Part shown: piece by piece, positions 45,001 through 55,736 of the stretch | Numbering within the stretch: position 1 is the stretch's first letter | How the letters are laid out: each line of letters starts with the position of its first letter | Source of the DNA: Oopsacas minuta | Taxonomy: Eukaryota > Porifera > Hexactinellida > Lyssacinosida > Leucopsacidae | Direction of reading: 5' to 3' | NCBI GenBank assembly: GCA_024704765.1 | Contig: JAKMXF010000343.1 | Coordinates: forward strand, 496,001 to 560,000 | DNA: 64,000 nucleotides | Made by a program: the position numbers and the translations under genes | The notes under the pieces: model-generated | Databases searched by the model: none | The model's input: the letters and a program-made list of their open reading frames with translations, nothing else | What the model was told of the DNA's origin: nothing

Positions 45001-48000
45001 AGAGATGTCCTAGCTCTCTTCCTATCGTGTTGTACTTGAGCTTTTTGCATCATTACTAGAACTTCAGCTGAGGCATCAGCCCAATCGGATGCACTATACA
45101 ATGAATGTTCTTGTTCATCATTTGATTTTGTTTCAGATAAGCTTTTGGAGTTTTGCGTTTCCTTCAGAGATGTCCTAGCTCTCTTCATATCGTCCTGTGC
45201 CTTAGATTTTTCTATTATGGCTAGAACCTCACCTGAAGCATCAATATAATCAGACACACTATACAAACTGGATTTTTGTTGTTCAACATTTGATTCAGAT
45301 TGTTTCTTATCATTTCCATTCCTATCCCGAAATTGCTCAGCGTTGTGTAGTTGCTCAGCGTTGTGTATTTGTTCCTCCAGTTCTTGTTTGATAGTTCCTT
45401 CACCAGAAGTACTAGCATTATCAGATGCATTTACCAAACTGGAATCATTTTGCACCATTGAATCTGCCCCTGAAAATTGTAAATTATCTACAAATTCCTG
45501 TCGTGTTTGGTTTCCAAGTTCTACTTGATGTACAGATGCTTTTTGCTCAGAGGTTACTTCCTCAACAGAAGTATGGGTATTGGGATCTAGAATTAATGCA
45601 CCTGATCCCTTTCGCTCAATAGATTTTATTACCTCTGAATCTCTCCTATAAATCTTCTTTTTACTAAAAAACTGTTTTGATATGAAAGTTGAATGCAATT
45701 CCTCAGCCTTGTGCATTACTGCTATAGCCTCAGTGGAAGCATTATCAAAATCAGTAGGATTGAATAAACACATAGATTCTTGTCTTGGTAATGGACAAAA
45801 GTCTCTAGATTGTGTTGACATCTTAAAATGCTTCGACCTAAAATGACATATAATCGAGTACAAATATATCCAAATTTCTCAGGACTAAAACGAACATTCG
45901 AAATCGTAACGAATGGATAATTTTCTAAATGAACGAGTATTCAAGCAATTAACACTTCAACGCAAAATATAAGAATAATGTCCAGCTGACAGACTGGGAG
46001 TGCAGCTCGGAAATCTGGGTTATGTTTTTATAAGATTAGTTGTCAGAAACAAATTCTCTATATCATTAAAAATGTAAGCATAACCTATGGCCTAACGGAA
46101 TGAGGAACGATTAATGAGATGATAAACCATGTAGAAAAAAATTTGAAAAAGTCAAAATTAGAATCTCATGCTTAATTCACCATGATCAGCTGTTGAAAGG
46201 AAATTTCTCCCAAACATTATTAGTCAGGTGGCTTAAAATCGAAATTTAGCAAAAAGAAAAAGCTGGACAAAAATCTTTTTATACGTAATATTCATGGCCC
46301 GGTGATCAAAATTTTGCCCGACCTCACATCGGACGGATACATTTTCGATCCAAAATTTGCATTTTAAATAGCGGCTGTCAATCCGCCGATACACTTCGAG
46401 CGATAAACTCCTCAAATCACATCGAATCAACTTTTACCAGCAGATTCGTACTCAGCATCAAATTTCCAACGATGGGCCACTTGACCATATTTTGGGATAA
46501 TTTCCCTAGCAACGCAGGAATGTAACAACATTCAATTCTCAAAATATGTCCTAACTCCCATCGAGGGACTCATCGATCGACGCCACTAGGCTAGATGAGT
46601 CTAGTTATACACATATCGACACTCTAAATCTATATTATTAAATCCCAATTGTTTTGTTTGTCCATTGTCGAGGATTTACAGTATGCAATTTTGAAATTGT
46701 CGCATAACTATGTATTTACAGTGTTTATCAAGGAAGTAAATATAATTCAATAAAACTTCGCGTTGCAAGCAATATGTTTAGTAATAGCAATGTAAATGAT
46801 GAAAGGTTCCAACATTAAAGTTAAAATCAATACCTCTTCCGTTTCCTTTTTGGTTTTGGTTTCAGTATGTAGTCAGGTAGAGACTCGTAAAACATCTGAA
46901 ATAAATAAAAATAACCATTAACGATAAGATGCATCCGTGAGCGTGACATACAGTAAGACTATACATGAGTTACATGGGGAGCAGTCAACCTGTACTAATG
47001 ACCAACTCGTATCAACTCTACCAGTTTTTTAGTTAATTTGTACAAGTTTTTACGAGTTGACATGGTACGGATTGACCTGGCACAAGTTGGTGGCTAGTAC
47101 GAGTTGGCTTGTGGTAGGAGTTGACTGGCAATCATATATTTGATATGAATACTACCTTTCTTTTATCAATATCTTCTTGAGCAAGAGATAGAATATCCTC
47201 TGTCATTGGTTGACTTTCAAGTCTTTGGAATAGTACTTCTTTCTTCTTTCTATACTCGTTTAATAAAGAGTAGTATTTCCGGCGTTGATACATCTCTAAC
47301 CTGTACATATCAAGCAATAACCATTAATAGATACAAATTCAAGAAAGTATTCGTAGAATAGGAATTATAAATAAACCTAGTTAATACGAACATCAACGGA
47401 AGGTCAAAATTTGTTCCCTTTATCCCGAATTCGTATTAAGTGGAGTAATACCAATTGAATAACAAATAGGGAACTGCTGATTTTGTATAAATATTTGTTC
47501 GTCTTATTTGGAAATTCGTAATAAGTAATAACCGTGTTAGTATTAAAAGGCTTCCACTTTATTCTACAAACTTAAGCAAAGATTAGACGTGATCGGACAT
47601 GACTTATTGATTACCATCGACGTGAAATGTCAAAACAAACGCATGACAGCCGTCATGGCACAATATTCTGTGATTTACAAGGCCAAACGTGCAAGAAACA
47701 ACAATTTTGAAATTTCTTTAAGAAAACATTGGCGTATGAGACCCGTGGAAATTGGGACGGCTGAGCAGCATATAGCCAAACTTAAAATTTTCGAAATTTT
47801 CGATTTGGGGCTGCCAGGAGAAGATCCAGCAGATTCTGATTTACCGACCAGTGTAGTGAAAAGTGGGGGATGTCACCCCCCACAAGGTACGCTCCTGGTA
47901 AATGGTAATTATCTGTATCAACAAACAAAATCAAATGACAGTGACCCACTTCTGTCTCCTAGGATATCATGGATGAGAAATGAGAAACAAGAAATTAAAA

Positions 48001-51000
48001 TTACATAGCCTAACAATGAATCTTACTCTAATTCTTCGTTCTTGAGATGGGAGTCATGAAGGAGTTGCGTTAATTTTGTATCTAATTCGTCTTCGTCTTT
48101 AACTAGAACATTAAAATATATGAAGTTTAGAATTCTAAGTTGTATATACGTTATACGTGATCTATTTGAAAGTATCGTACGTCTAAGTCAATCTCGAAAT
48201 AGGACAATTTGACACCGTTAGACTTGAATAAACTTCATATTAATAATGTATATATAAATTACTCAAGTATGCTGATAGCTATCATAAACAATTAGAGAAC
48301 TACTGTTTTCATGTTAATTACTCCACCAAATATATGAACATCTATGTTAAAATATGGAAATGAAGAGATCTTGCTGATTTATACGCTCGATACAAGTAAA
48401 ACACGAATTTATCATTACCTTTATATCTTATCTTATTCACATCCAATCTTGTTTTATAATCTGCCAGCTGGCGAGAAATCTTTTTGTTTGCTAAGTGTAG
48501 AGATTTTATTGTAGCCTCCATCCTAGACAAAGTATAATATAATGATGAGTTGATATACCAGGTAATAAAGCGTTCAGCAAATTGCCGTTAGAGGACAAAC
48601 TAGGATTTACAAGGATTCCAGGTTCAGACAGGGGCCTAGCGGAACACCGGGAAGCGGAAGTTCCTGGTGGGCCGGATTCATAGGGACCATAGTTATTGGG
48701 ACAGACCGGGGCCTGATCAATATATATGGGCCGCTCTGATGATTTTTCCCGACCTGCCGCCACCCACTAATCTGCCCTGGGTTTAGGATTCACTCGAAAT
48801 TCGCACATTTTCTCTGAGTTATAAATTCAAGAGTAACAAAGTAAGAGATAAGTATTTCACACAATAGGACTCAAATATAATCGCTTACTCTTCATTCTTT
48901 TGAAGACTGATAAAGTTTTGAACCTCCTGGTATTGAGCAACAGGATTGACTGATGATTTATGTTGTGGCAATAACCGCTCATTAGAAGGAGTACAAGGGG
49001 TAGATGTATCGGAGGGAGGTACTGGAGTAACTGATAGAGTATCAGGGTCACATGAAGTAGATCTGTCTTCTAACTGATCAGCTGTTTCTTCTGCTTCATC
49101 TTCTGCTTCCACTTGCATACCCTCTGCTGCGCCCTACAAATAACAGAAATAAAGCATTCAATAGCTAAGTTCGAGAATGGAGAGTTATGATGTACAGTAG
49201 AACTCGGATAGTACACACTAAATATGTTTCACGAAAGGTTACGTCTTATCCGAGTTAAAAATATATATAAAGCGGTGAGTATTGTATATTAATATTGGTA
49301 ACTGGACACTACGTTGCTTCGGAAATTAGTACCAGGACTTTTCGTCGCTCGGGCTTTGTCCCCTTGAAGATACACTTCGCATCATAAATCTTGTCTTTAT
49401 CGGATAATTTCTGAAATTTACAATTTGCCTATGTAATTATGGTGGGAATATATTCCGACGAAAGTATTAGCAACGAATTTCCCGTAAAAACTATCAATAC
49501 AACTACTTGTTTATAAGATCATGTTTACAATATGAATCTTACACAAGTGCAACGCTTCAAACAATTTTGTAGTTTCTCTATCTGCTCCTTTAACAAAGAT
49601 ATCTGTAAGCTAGCTCCATCTTGATTCTTTTTAGGCTAAAATATAACACAAAAATGTAAAATTATTCAATATAATAATGTTGTAATAGAAAATGTATAAA
49701 AGTTACAGTGTTCTTAATGTTCCTAGCTCTGTTAGCGTATTCAAGAGTGTTCTTAGTCTCATTAATCTCTCCAGCAGAGGGACTGATACAAGCTATCATC
49801 AATGTTTTACTGCAAATGTAAAAGAGAGAATGTGAAATAATAGAGTTGACACAAGAAATTCATGTTTGTTTGAAATTGTTAAAATAAAATAAGTGAATAG
49901 AAAAGACAATGAAGAGTGAGGTTAGTATACTCATATAGTTCCCTGATCATAAAATACTAATCCATGGCAAACCCTACCTCCAACAACTCAAGGAGTGCCT
50001 CAAGATGACACAATTTAACACTTGTCTGGAACGAAATGTCGGTACCTAACAGTTAATTGGAGGTATGCTTCAACCTTACACGAATCAATGAATTAAATGT
50101 CTGCCTCTGGATGGACAAATCCCATGGACAGAGAAACATTCCATTAATTCGATTTATGAAATTAGTTTGCCAACCAATACCCAGATAAATATTACTGAGT
50201 ATGATTTATATTTAAGCAATGTCAAACTACGTATTATATAAGGATTATATACATTAATCACAAACTAACCTGTTTCCACCAAGTGAATCCTTAAGTAAAA
50301 ATGTCAGTTTAGTGTCTCTGTAGTTGACATGTAATTTCTTTTTTGCACTACCTAGTGCTGATATTACATTGCCAAGAGAGAGCTAGAATAATTGAATAAA
50401 TATCAGACAAAGCACATAAATATATATGAATAATCCATATTTACCAGTCCTTTGTTAATAGAAATTCCTTCTTGCTTCCTCCCTCCCTCAGCTCCTGTCT
50501 TCCCGAGACGTTCTGAACCTGCTAAGTCAACCAAACAGAACTTAGCAGCCAGTTCGTTTATGTCTGGCTTTGATTCATCATTAGCTTTCTGTACACGAAA
50601 TATAATATTCTCATATATGATGTTGAGACCGACAGACAGACAAACAGACAGACACAGTCAAGGCTGTAACAACTCACTTTTTTGAATGAGTTGAATGAAA
50701 TGGAAGAGCAGTGAATGAGTAGATAAAAGCAACTCACTCTCTTAAAATGAGTTAAGACAACCAACTCATTTCTCAAAAATTAGTTGGTAGTAACCAAATT
50801 GAATGAGTTGGTAAAAAAAGAATTGATATTGACAACTTAAAATGTGTTGATACAACCCTGCGCCGCCGCCCGTCTACTGTTCTTAACGAGTCGTTCAATC
50901 GTACGAAACATAAAATTCATGAATATCAGATTCCTTCCCATTGTCACGAACGTTTAACGCCCCATAATGGAAACTCTCTAACAATCGAATTTCGCGAGAT

Positions 51001-54000
51001 TTCGCGGCTAAGCTATTAAACCTTGTCAATTATATTAGTGCCTAAGTAAGGGCCGTTAACCCTTTAGCATATAAAAACAACAAACAAATAAACAAGAGAT
51101 AATTAAGTAATAACAATATGCGTATTGTATTAACCTCAAATTCTGGTAACTTTTGTGTAATGTTAATAATGAATATAGCATGAGATCTGCTTGATTCCGC
51201 ATTCATTAGAGTACCTCCCACCTGTCTGTTTATAGCTCCTTTCTGTAGCAGGTCTATAATCTAACAGACATACTCCAATCAGTAAATATACAAAATTGTA
51301 TGGAAATACAGTGAAACCGCGTTAATACGAATTTCCGGTTAAGATGAATACAATTTTACACAATTTTAGTCCGTACAATGGCTATTTAATTGTTTTTACT
51401 CCGGTTAATACGTACTCCGGATAAGCAGTACAAATCTTGACGGTCCCTTGGTGTACGTATTGACGAGGTTCAACTGTAAGTCTAATTGATCAAACGAACC
51501 ATTTCTGGACTGTTAGCTGCCTTTACTGAAGATCCTACTTTTATACCATCTATTGGATGTTGTATTATTTTAGGAGGTATGGGATTCTAAAGGATAGATT
51601 GATCAGTTGAATAATGGCGAATAATTGTGAAATAGTGACAGAAGGAATCGGAAAGTTGTATACACGTACAGTCGATATCGTTTTTGATCTATGGCTGCTC
51701 TACGTGGTCGCTAGTGCCATGGGTTGTAAAAGGGAGGTTGTATTTTATACTTAAACTATTTTCCTGCAGATCGTTTGAATTGACATTTATTCATGCAGAT
51801 GGGGTGTCAAAAACGATGTGGACTGAGGAGAATATATAGTACGAAATAGAAACTTTTAAAATATCACTAGGTCTCATATTTCAGGTTCTTGTTATTTATA
51901 AACTGAATGTCAGTACTTAACCTGATTTTCCATTTACATCAATTCTCTCAATTTGAAGAAATTGAAAATAGGTTATATTCCAAATTCAATTAATTCATGA
52001 ATTTAAAATAAAGTCAACTTCCGTTAATTCGAACAATCACTAACGTAGTCTGGGGCTACTTTGGCCCACTGGGTTTGCTTTAGCCCAAATATCAAAGCCT
52101 CAAAGAAACTAGATTAGATTCAGTATTATACTTGAATATGACTTGCCAAAGTTTTAACGAATTTTCAAATATTGGTAGACAATTTCGAATACAAATACAA
52201 TATCTATTCGATACGTAAGGAAATTTCAATATTTGGGCTAAAGCAAACCCAGTGGGCCAAAGTAGCCCCAGTTTACGGTACGTAATTATACGCGGTCTAC
52301 TCTACTTCTATTCTTACCTTGTGGTCATAGAGGTCTACTATAACATCCTGGTATAACTAGAGATGAAATAATTAATATTAAACGATATCTCCGTTATAAT
52401 GATAATCGCATTAACAGTAAGATACTCGTACCTCTAAGAATTGAGTATCCACCAAGATCTTAGGCTGATATTTCATGCCATAATATTTCTGTTCTACGGC
52501 ATCAATCAACTGGAATATTTGTCTAGCTGCACGAGGCACTACGCCCCAATTCTCTTCTGCTGTATCAGCCATCTTACCAGAGGTACCCATAGAGTAGGTC
52601 TTACCAGATCCTGTCTATACAATATATGTACATATGTACAGAGCATAAACGAAGAAACAGAGATGATATATATGTGTAGTCGTAGTACAGAGTCTGGGGA
52701 TACACTCGAGATAGTTATAAGCAATGGAAATCACTATGTAAATATATTACAGTTGACATCATTTAACTCGAACGAATTTCATTTTCTATCCACGTAAATA
52801 TGCTTACGCTATATCCGTTATCTCGAATAGATTTCATCTGAGGGTTCGAGAGCTGCATTATAAAACAATATTACAACCAAGCAGACCGGAATCAGGAAGT
52901 GAATCTAACTAATTAAAATGGTAAGTTAGTTCTCTAGCCATGAAGATTATTAACAGCGAGTGTAGTACATGTACATTGATAATGAATTAAACATTGGAGG
53001 GAATCGAGATAGGCTCTTTGTGTAGCGGTTATAAGAAGGCAAAAAATAGGGAAGTAATGCAGATTAATTTGTTATTGGATTAATCTACAAATTATAATAT
53101 CAATATTAGAGGCGGTATTGTATAGACAGGATATATATAATACAGTTATATTACAACACTCACTTGTCCATATGCCAATACAGTAGCATTGAATCCATCG
53201 AATAACCTGAAGATGGAAGGATAAGAGGAAATACATTACGACTACAGTACATATACTCTCAATACGTAGGTTAGTTGGGACAGTATTCACTAACTAAACC
53301 TAAGAATTGCTTAACTTTGAAATCATCAATGTAGAATTTGGTAGCTAGTAACTTATGGATAATTCTAATTAGCAATATTTACGATCGCACAAGAAAACAA
53401 ATAATTTTGTATACATTTGTATCAAATACAAGAAATATAAATTCAATTGTGGATTGTGATACATTTTTACTCTGTACGATCCACCACAACTCCCCGAATA
53501 AGCGATGAGGTTTCGCTTATACTAAAAGATATTCGCGGTTTTTCACAGTTTATTCAAGAGAATCTTTAGAAATTGATGACAAAATCTCTAGCAAAAATTT
53601 GTGAACATTTAACACACATAATTATACCAGCGTAATAGCAATTGAAAAAGTACTGAGATAAAATGAAAAGATCTAAGTACACATATCAACTATAGAGTAA
53701 TCAATAAATGATTGTGTTGACATGTTAACTCACCCTGTTACAAGTCCACTGACTGAATTCTTGTAGAATTCAAGAGATGAATCTGTGTGGTCCACAACCC
53801 AATCGTATGTGAATAGCTTCCCATCTTTCCCAAGTTTTAAGGTTTTAAGGTCTCCAGCTAGATATTACATAAGAGTCAAATCATAGCTAGTGATATTTGA
53901 TAGGATAAATAGCTCTATAAGTGGGGGCAATTTTGGTCCACCTTTATTCATTTTCATAGAAATGAACCTCTATAAGCGGGGAGTGGGGAATAGGGCATGC

Positions 54001-54994
54001 TTTAGAGATACTTATGCCTCACACAATTGAAATATACCTGTATAATTGGGGAATTCTATGATGAATTAAATTTTGGTTTCTCAGAAGAAAATTTCTTACA
54101 AATGTTAATATTCAACCATCAACCTTAGGACAATTATAATAATCAAATATCATTGAAAAAAACAGTCATTGGAGGAAGTGGTTATACATATTGACTCAAA
54201 ACTCTCTTGTTAAAGGACATTTGAAGGTATAAATGGGAGTGGGGGGCTATCAAGAGATTTGCCGGCCAGACCTCCCCTACTTATAGAGGGTCTATTGTAT
54301 CTATGTAGCGATCCCTTGATTTTCATAATTTCCCTTGATTAAATGTTATTGCCTAAAAATAGCCATAAATATAACAAAGTATTCCTTGGAGTTGGATATG
54401 AAGTAGAATAGGATTATGCAGAGATCTCGGGATGGTATGAACTAAATTCAAGTTTGTAGCTCATTCAGTTCATCAATCACAATTGAATATTTACAAATTC
54501 GATGCATTTGATAAAACATTTGTAAACTAGTATTATGCTCAGAGATGAGTGAAGATTTATCTTAATCTAATTAGGAGCATGTTGCATACATTTGCCATGT
54601 TAATTGCAGCTCTTACCAGTTCTTCAATCAACACATTATTCACGCACTATTAGTCAAATATATCTTACCATCGGTGATTATTGTACATTCTTTCTCATGA
54701 CTCTCTCGTTTATTCAGCGGTCGTATCCTAAAGAAATGAATTAAAATAAATATACAGACAGCAGGTTGTGACAGATGGTACTCTGTATTGGGAAATTCAA
54801 ATTCGATACAACATTCCATAATCCTTTCCTTGACAACGGACAAACAGAGAAACAAACAGACAAAATAGCAGATTTAATACTCTAGGTTGTTAATAAATAT
54901 GTATAATTAAAACTGGACTACCACTGTTAAGATTACACAAGATATTATAATAGAGTACTCACTTGACCGCAACTTTAACTGGGATAGCTGGCAT
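29411..54994 (-). CDS. KIF21-like kinesin with C-terminal WD40 propeller, 35 coding exons
   Basis: Splice sites read by eye join 35 exons into one open frame of 2,689 codons, from ATG 54994 to the TAA at 29411; all junction phases agree. The order is an N-terminal kinesin motor, coiled coils, a very large repetitive exon, more coiled coil, a Ser/Pro-rich low-complexity region and a seven-bladed WD40 domain. A motor at one end and WD40 at the other is the layout of KIF21 (kinesin-4 family). Those proteins walk to microtubule plus ends and limit their growth, especially in axons and at the immune synapse. Known KIF21 proteins are about 1,650 residues, so this one is some 1,000 longer, mostly because of the repeat exon. 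The five parts are listed separately. Introns hold an NHL gene and many small transposons. Exon borders are predictions without transcript data. Confidence 0.85.
31571..32284 (+). mobile_element. Helitron-like non-autonomous element (candidate)
   Basis: The right end is a GC-rich hairpin (AGCCGC...GCGGCT, about 32255-32282) followed by CTAG and T, as in Helitron 3' termini. A second hairpin (GGGCCGAAGGCCC) lies near 32213. The left part contains TGTATGTATTTGTGTCC and ATGCCTGGACCGATTCGAAC near 31608-31660, phrases I associate with Helitron/Helentron derivatives in other animals. The left border is uncertain; TC at 31571 after an A is one choice. It lies in an intron of the kinesin gene. Confidence 0.45.
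33303..33458. mobile_element. 156-bp MITE with TA duplication
   Basis: Inverted ends CAATCAACATCTGTAACTCG (left) and CAGTCAACATCCGGTAACTC (right, reversed) lie between TA dinucleotides (33301-33302 and 33459-33460). A half copy with the same end occurs at about 31376-31460 and a decayed one at 52750-52858. All are in kinesin introns. Confidence 0.7.
34210..35259 (-). CDS. NHL-repeat protein with N-terminal coiled coil, nested in a kinesin intron
   Basis: Single-exon frame of 349 residues from ATG 35259. Residues about 10-60 are a heptad-rich helix ([20 protein letters not shown]). The propeller begins near residue 100 with NHL repeats [39 protein letters not shown] and [21 protein letters not shown], and ends with a [16 protein letters not shown] repeat. 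The coiled coil plus NHL layout is that of TRIM-NHL proteins without RING and B-box. It shares its ending (Ile-Asn-Phe-Phe; Ile-Gln-Met-Phe in the other) and overall form with the gene at 7242. It lies wholly inside the kinesin intron between the exons at 35790 and 34128, on the same strand, which suggests arrival as a retrocopy or a transposed single-exon gene. Confidence 0.85.
   Translation of the reverse strand: MATYDYSFSSELNRIEQELNTKCQILIDMVSYHQKLMQSKISSIRKTFADSTDPCLNSRVRGKFKFDIDPILKSISSAIKLEILIEDKPIVSTGKHNTEDFRLPKDLAIHRASGRIYIADLGNECVKVCGSSGKVVDTIGEAQLKEPHGLLIVSNLIYVTDTELHSVLAFDVKTKEFIDRVGKKGRASNELDTPKGLAINQDDFIYICDHANDRVVIYKANLEFVRALTWDNIKKPLNIEFTSNKMYLLCDSNPCLFIMSTSGEQRAHLPNGYNCNVMPTGFFCVDRDERIVMSCYGGIINIFDKNVRLLDKHGEVGVKDKMQCFYGLCVNSLGKIVAVSTKPSAINFF
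36169..42338 (-). CDS. KIF21-like kinesin, exons 20-26: second stalk and low-complexity linker
   Basis: Exons: 42202-42338, 41860-42141, 40238-40807, 38920-39242, 38043-38193, 37640-37935, 36169-36927. The first three encode strongly charged coiled coil (for example [20 protein letters not shown] and [20 protein letters not shown]). The fourth encodes a helical segment with [19 protein letters not shown]. The last three are rich in Ser, Thr, Pro and Asn (repeats such as [10 protein letters not shown] and TNNQPHKQ) and look disordered and basic, a composition often found in microtubule-binding linkers. The intron between the 40238 and 39242 exons carries a foldback element; the one between 41860 and 40807 carries a 420-bp MITE. 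Confidence 0.75.
39539..39797. mobile_element. 259-bp foldback element with about 100-bp inverted arms
   Basis: The left half (CTGATTTTGGATAGGAACCA..., CGATCCCTTCTGGCC, GCTAATTCGCTGATACAC) is the imperfect reverse complement of the right half (ending GATCGAAAATGG...TTATCAAAAATCAAG). The arms meet near 39665. A decayed relative of one arm (AAATAGCGGCTGTCAATCCG, CCGATACAC) lies at about 46360-46430. No target duplication was recognised. Confidence 0.7.
41349..41768. mobile_element. 420-bp MITE with TA duplication
   Basis: The ends CAGTCAAACTTGTCTATAAC (left) and CAGTCAAACCTGCTTAACGG (right, reversed) are flanked by TA (41347-41348 and 41769-41770). The body is a degenerate series of GATATAGAGAGG/GTTATACA-type repeats. 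Placed in a kinesin intron; pogo-type Tc1/mariner ends are the closest match I know. Confidence 0.7.
43244..45837 (-). CDS. KIF21-like kinesin, exon 19: giant repeat exon
   Basis: A single 2,594-bp exon adding about 864 residues. Acceptor TTTTAG precedes 45837 and the donor is GTAGGG at 43243; its phases fit exons 18 and 20 exactly. The N-terminal part has two diverged versions of the motif ([30 protein letters not shown]). The core is nine tandem units of 55 residues ([20 protein letters not shown], then [18 protein letters not shown]). The C-terminal part is acidic ([20 protein letters not shown]). Each unit pairs a predicted amphipathic helix with a basic patch. I know no family with this unit and infer only that it could be a multivalent binding array in the stalk. 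The insert is not a feature of vertebrate KIF21. Confidence 0.8.
43850..45258 (-). repeat. 165-bp coding minisatellite, nine units
   Basis: The nine units start at exact 165-bp steps: the same codon falls at 43919, 44084, 44249 and so on to 45239. Central units are nearly identical at the nucleotide level while the outermost ones are more diverged, the usual sign of recent unequal exchange or gene conversion in the middle of the array. Confidence 0.9.
46834..49133 (-). CDS. KIF21-like kinesin, exons 14-18: first stalk
   Basis: Exons: 48889-49133, 48419-48522, 48027-48102, 47156-47300, 46834-46895. The first encodes an acidic and Thr/Pro/Ser-rich stretch ([16 protein letters not shown]). The next three are helical coiled coil ([40 protein letters not shown]). 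The last ends in a basic cluster ([10 protein letters not shown]) that may serve as a nuclear-localisation or microtubule-contact patch. Phases run through without a break. An unassigned plus-strand open frame at 47589-48008 lies in the intron before the 47156 exon. Confidence 0.75.
49333..54994 (-). CDS. KIF21-like kinesin, exons 1-13: motor domain and neck
   Basis: Exons: 54963-54994, 54669-54727, 53734-53857, 53164-53206, 52432-52614, 52318-52356, 51500-51586, 51135-51260, 50445-50588, 50270-50382, 49707-49809, 49543-49635, 49333-49410. The first eleven give a full motor of 351 residues. It starts [19 protein letters not shown] and has the ATP-binding P-loop [12 protein letters not shown] across the exon 4/5 junction. 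Switch I is [11 protein letters not shown], switch II is [12 protein letters not shown], and the motor closes with [14 protein letters not shown]. Exons 12 and 13 form the neck coil. All catalytic motifs are intact, so an active ATP-driven microtubule motor is expected. The start was chosen because it precedes the first beta strand as in kinesin-4 proteins and an in-frame stop lies just upstream. Confidence 0.88.
51309..51476. mobile_element. 168-bp MITE with TA duplication
   Basis: The ends CAGTGAAACCGCGTTAATAC (left) and CAGTTGAACCTCGTCAATAC (right, reversed) lie between TA dinucleotides (51307-51308, 51477-51478). It fills most of the 239-bp intron between the kinesin exons at 51260 and 51500. 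Same family as 60329-60501. Confidence 0.75.
52050..52271. mobile_element. 222-bp foldback element with perfect 43-bp inverted ends
   Basis: Positions 52050-52092 and 52229-52271 are exact reverse complements (outer bases CTGGGGCTACTTTGGCCCAC). The 136-bp centre is AT-rich and non-coding. The identity over 43 bp suggests recent movement or conversion. No unambiguous target duplication was seen. It lies in the kinesin intron between exons 51586 and 52318. Confidence 0.8.
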
Positions 54995-55736
54995 ACAGTG
55001 ATGTAACCCAGAAGTTGTCAATAGCTAATAAAAACGATTAATATAGTAAGACTACAGGAAATTGATTGGACAAATAAAGTTGGGAATTAGGAAACACTGA
55101 ATTTAAGTCTACCTTCCAAAATAATTAGAATAAGAATACGAAAAGATATTGCTCCATATCTGTCACATAGCTAAATACAAATCTATGTTAATAATAAAGT
55201 GTAACATGCTGACCATGCTGAAATAGGACTCTACATCTCGGGCATATCAGCTATCTAAATATCATGAAGCTTTGACGGTAAAGCTTAATGATATTGAGCC
55301 ATGCTTTGATTATGAACCAAGTAAAGAACTTTGTTGTATTGTGACTATACGAGGGTATGAGGGAGAAATTTAATAGGTAAAACTATATAAAGAGGAGTAT
55401 CATAATCGTAGATATCCAAACAGAATAAATAATAGTATTTTATAGTCCTATTATACAGGCCTACACTTTTTAGTTGTATTGATTTTGTCAACTGATATAT
55501 ACTAATTCTGTGTTGTTGATTCCGATTATTTAGTCAGTTTCTCCCTAATACGTCAAGTTATCTCACAATCCTATTATTACATTTATAGAACAAAATTGGT
55601 TTCAACCCTTATATGTTAGATTGGATCAATTAAATTTCTGAAAATATCAATATTTCATTCACTAAGAATAATGATACAATTGTTACTAATATGAATGGAA
55701 GAAAGTGATACTATAAATATGTAATGTGAGCACTAT
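54995..55736. other. 5' flank of the kinesin gene, no other feature
   Basis: AT-rich spacer between the kinesin start codon and the 3' end of the next pseudogene. The kinesin promoter and any untranslated exons should lie here, but none could be pinpointed. Confidence 0.4.

Noticed and set aside
47589-48008. Plus-strand frame of 139 codons in a kinesin intron
   Set aside because: It begins with GTG, has no recognisable domain and lies in repeat-rich intron sequence; possibly a transposon relic, but not supportable.
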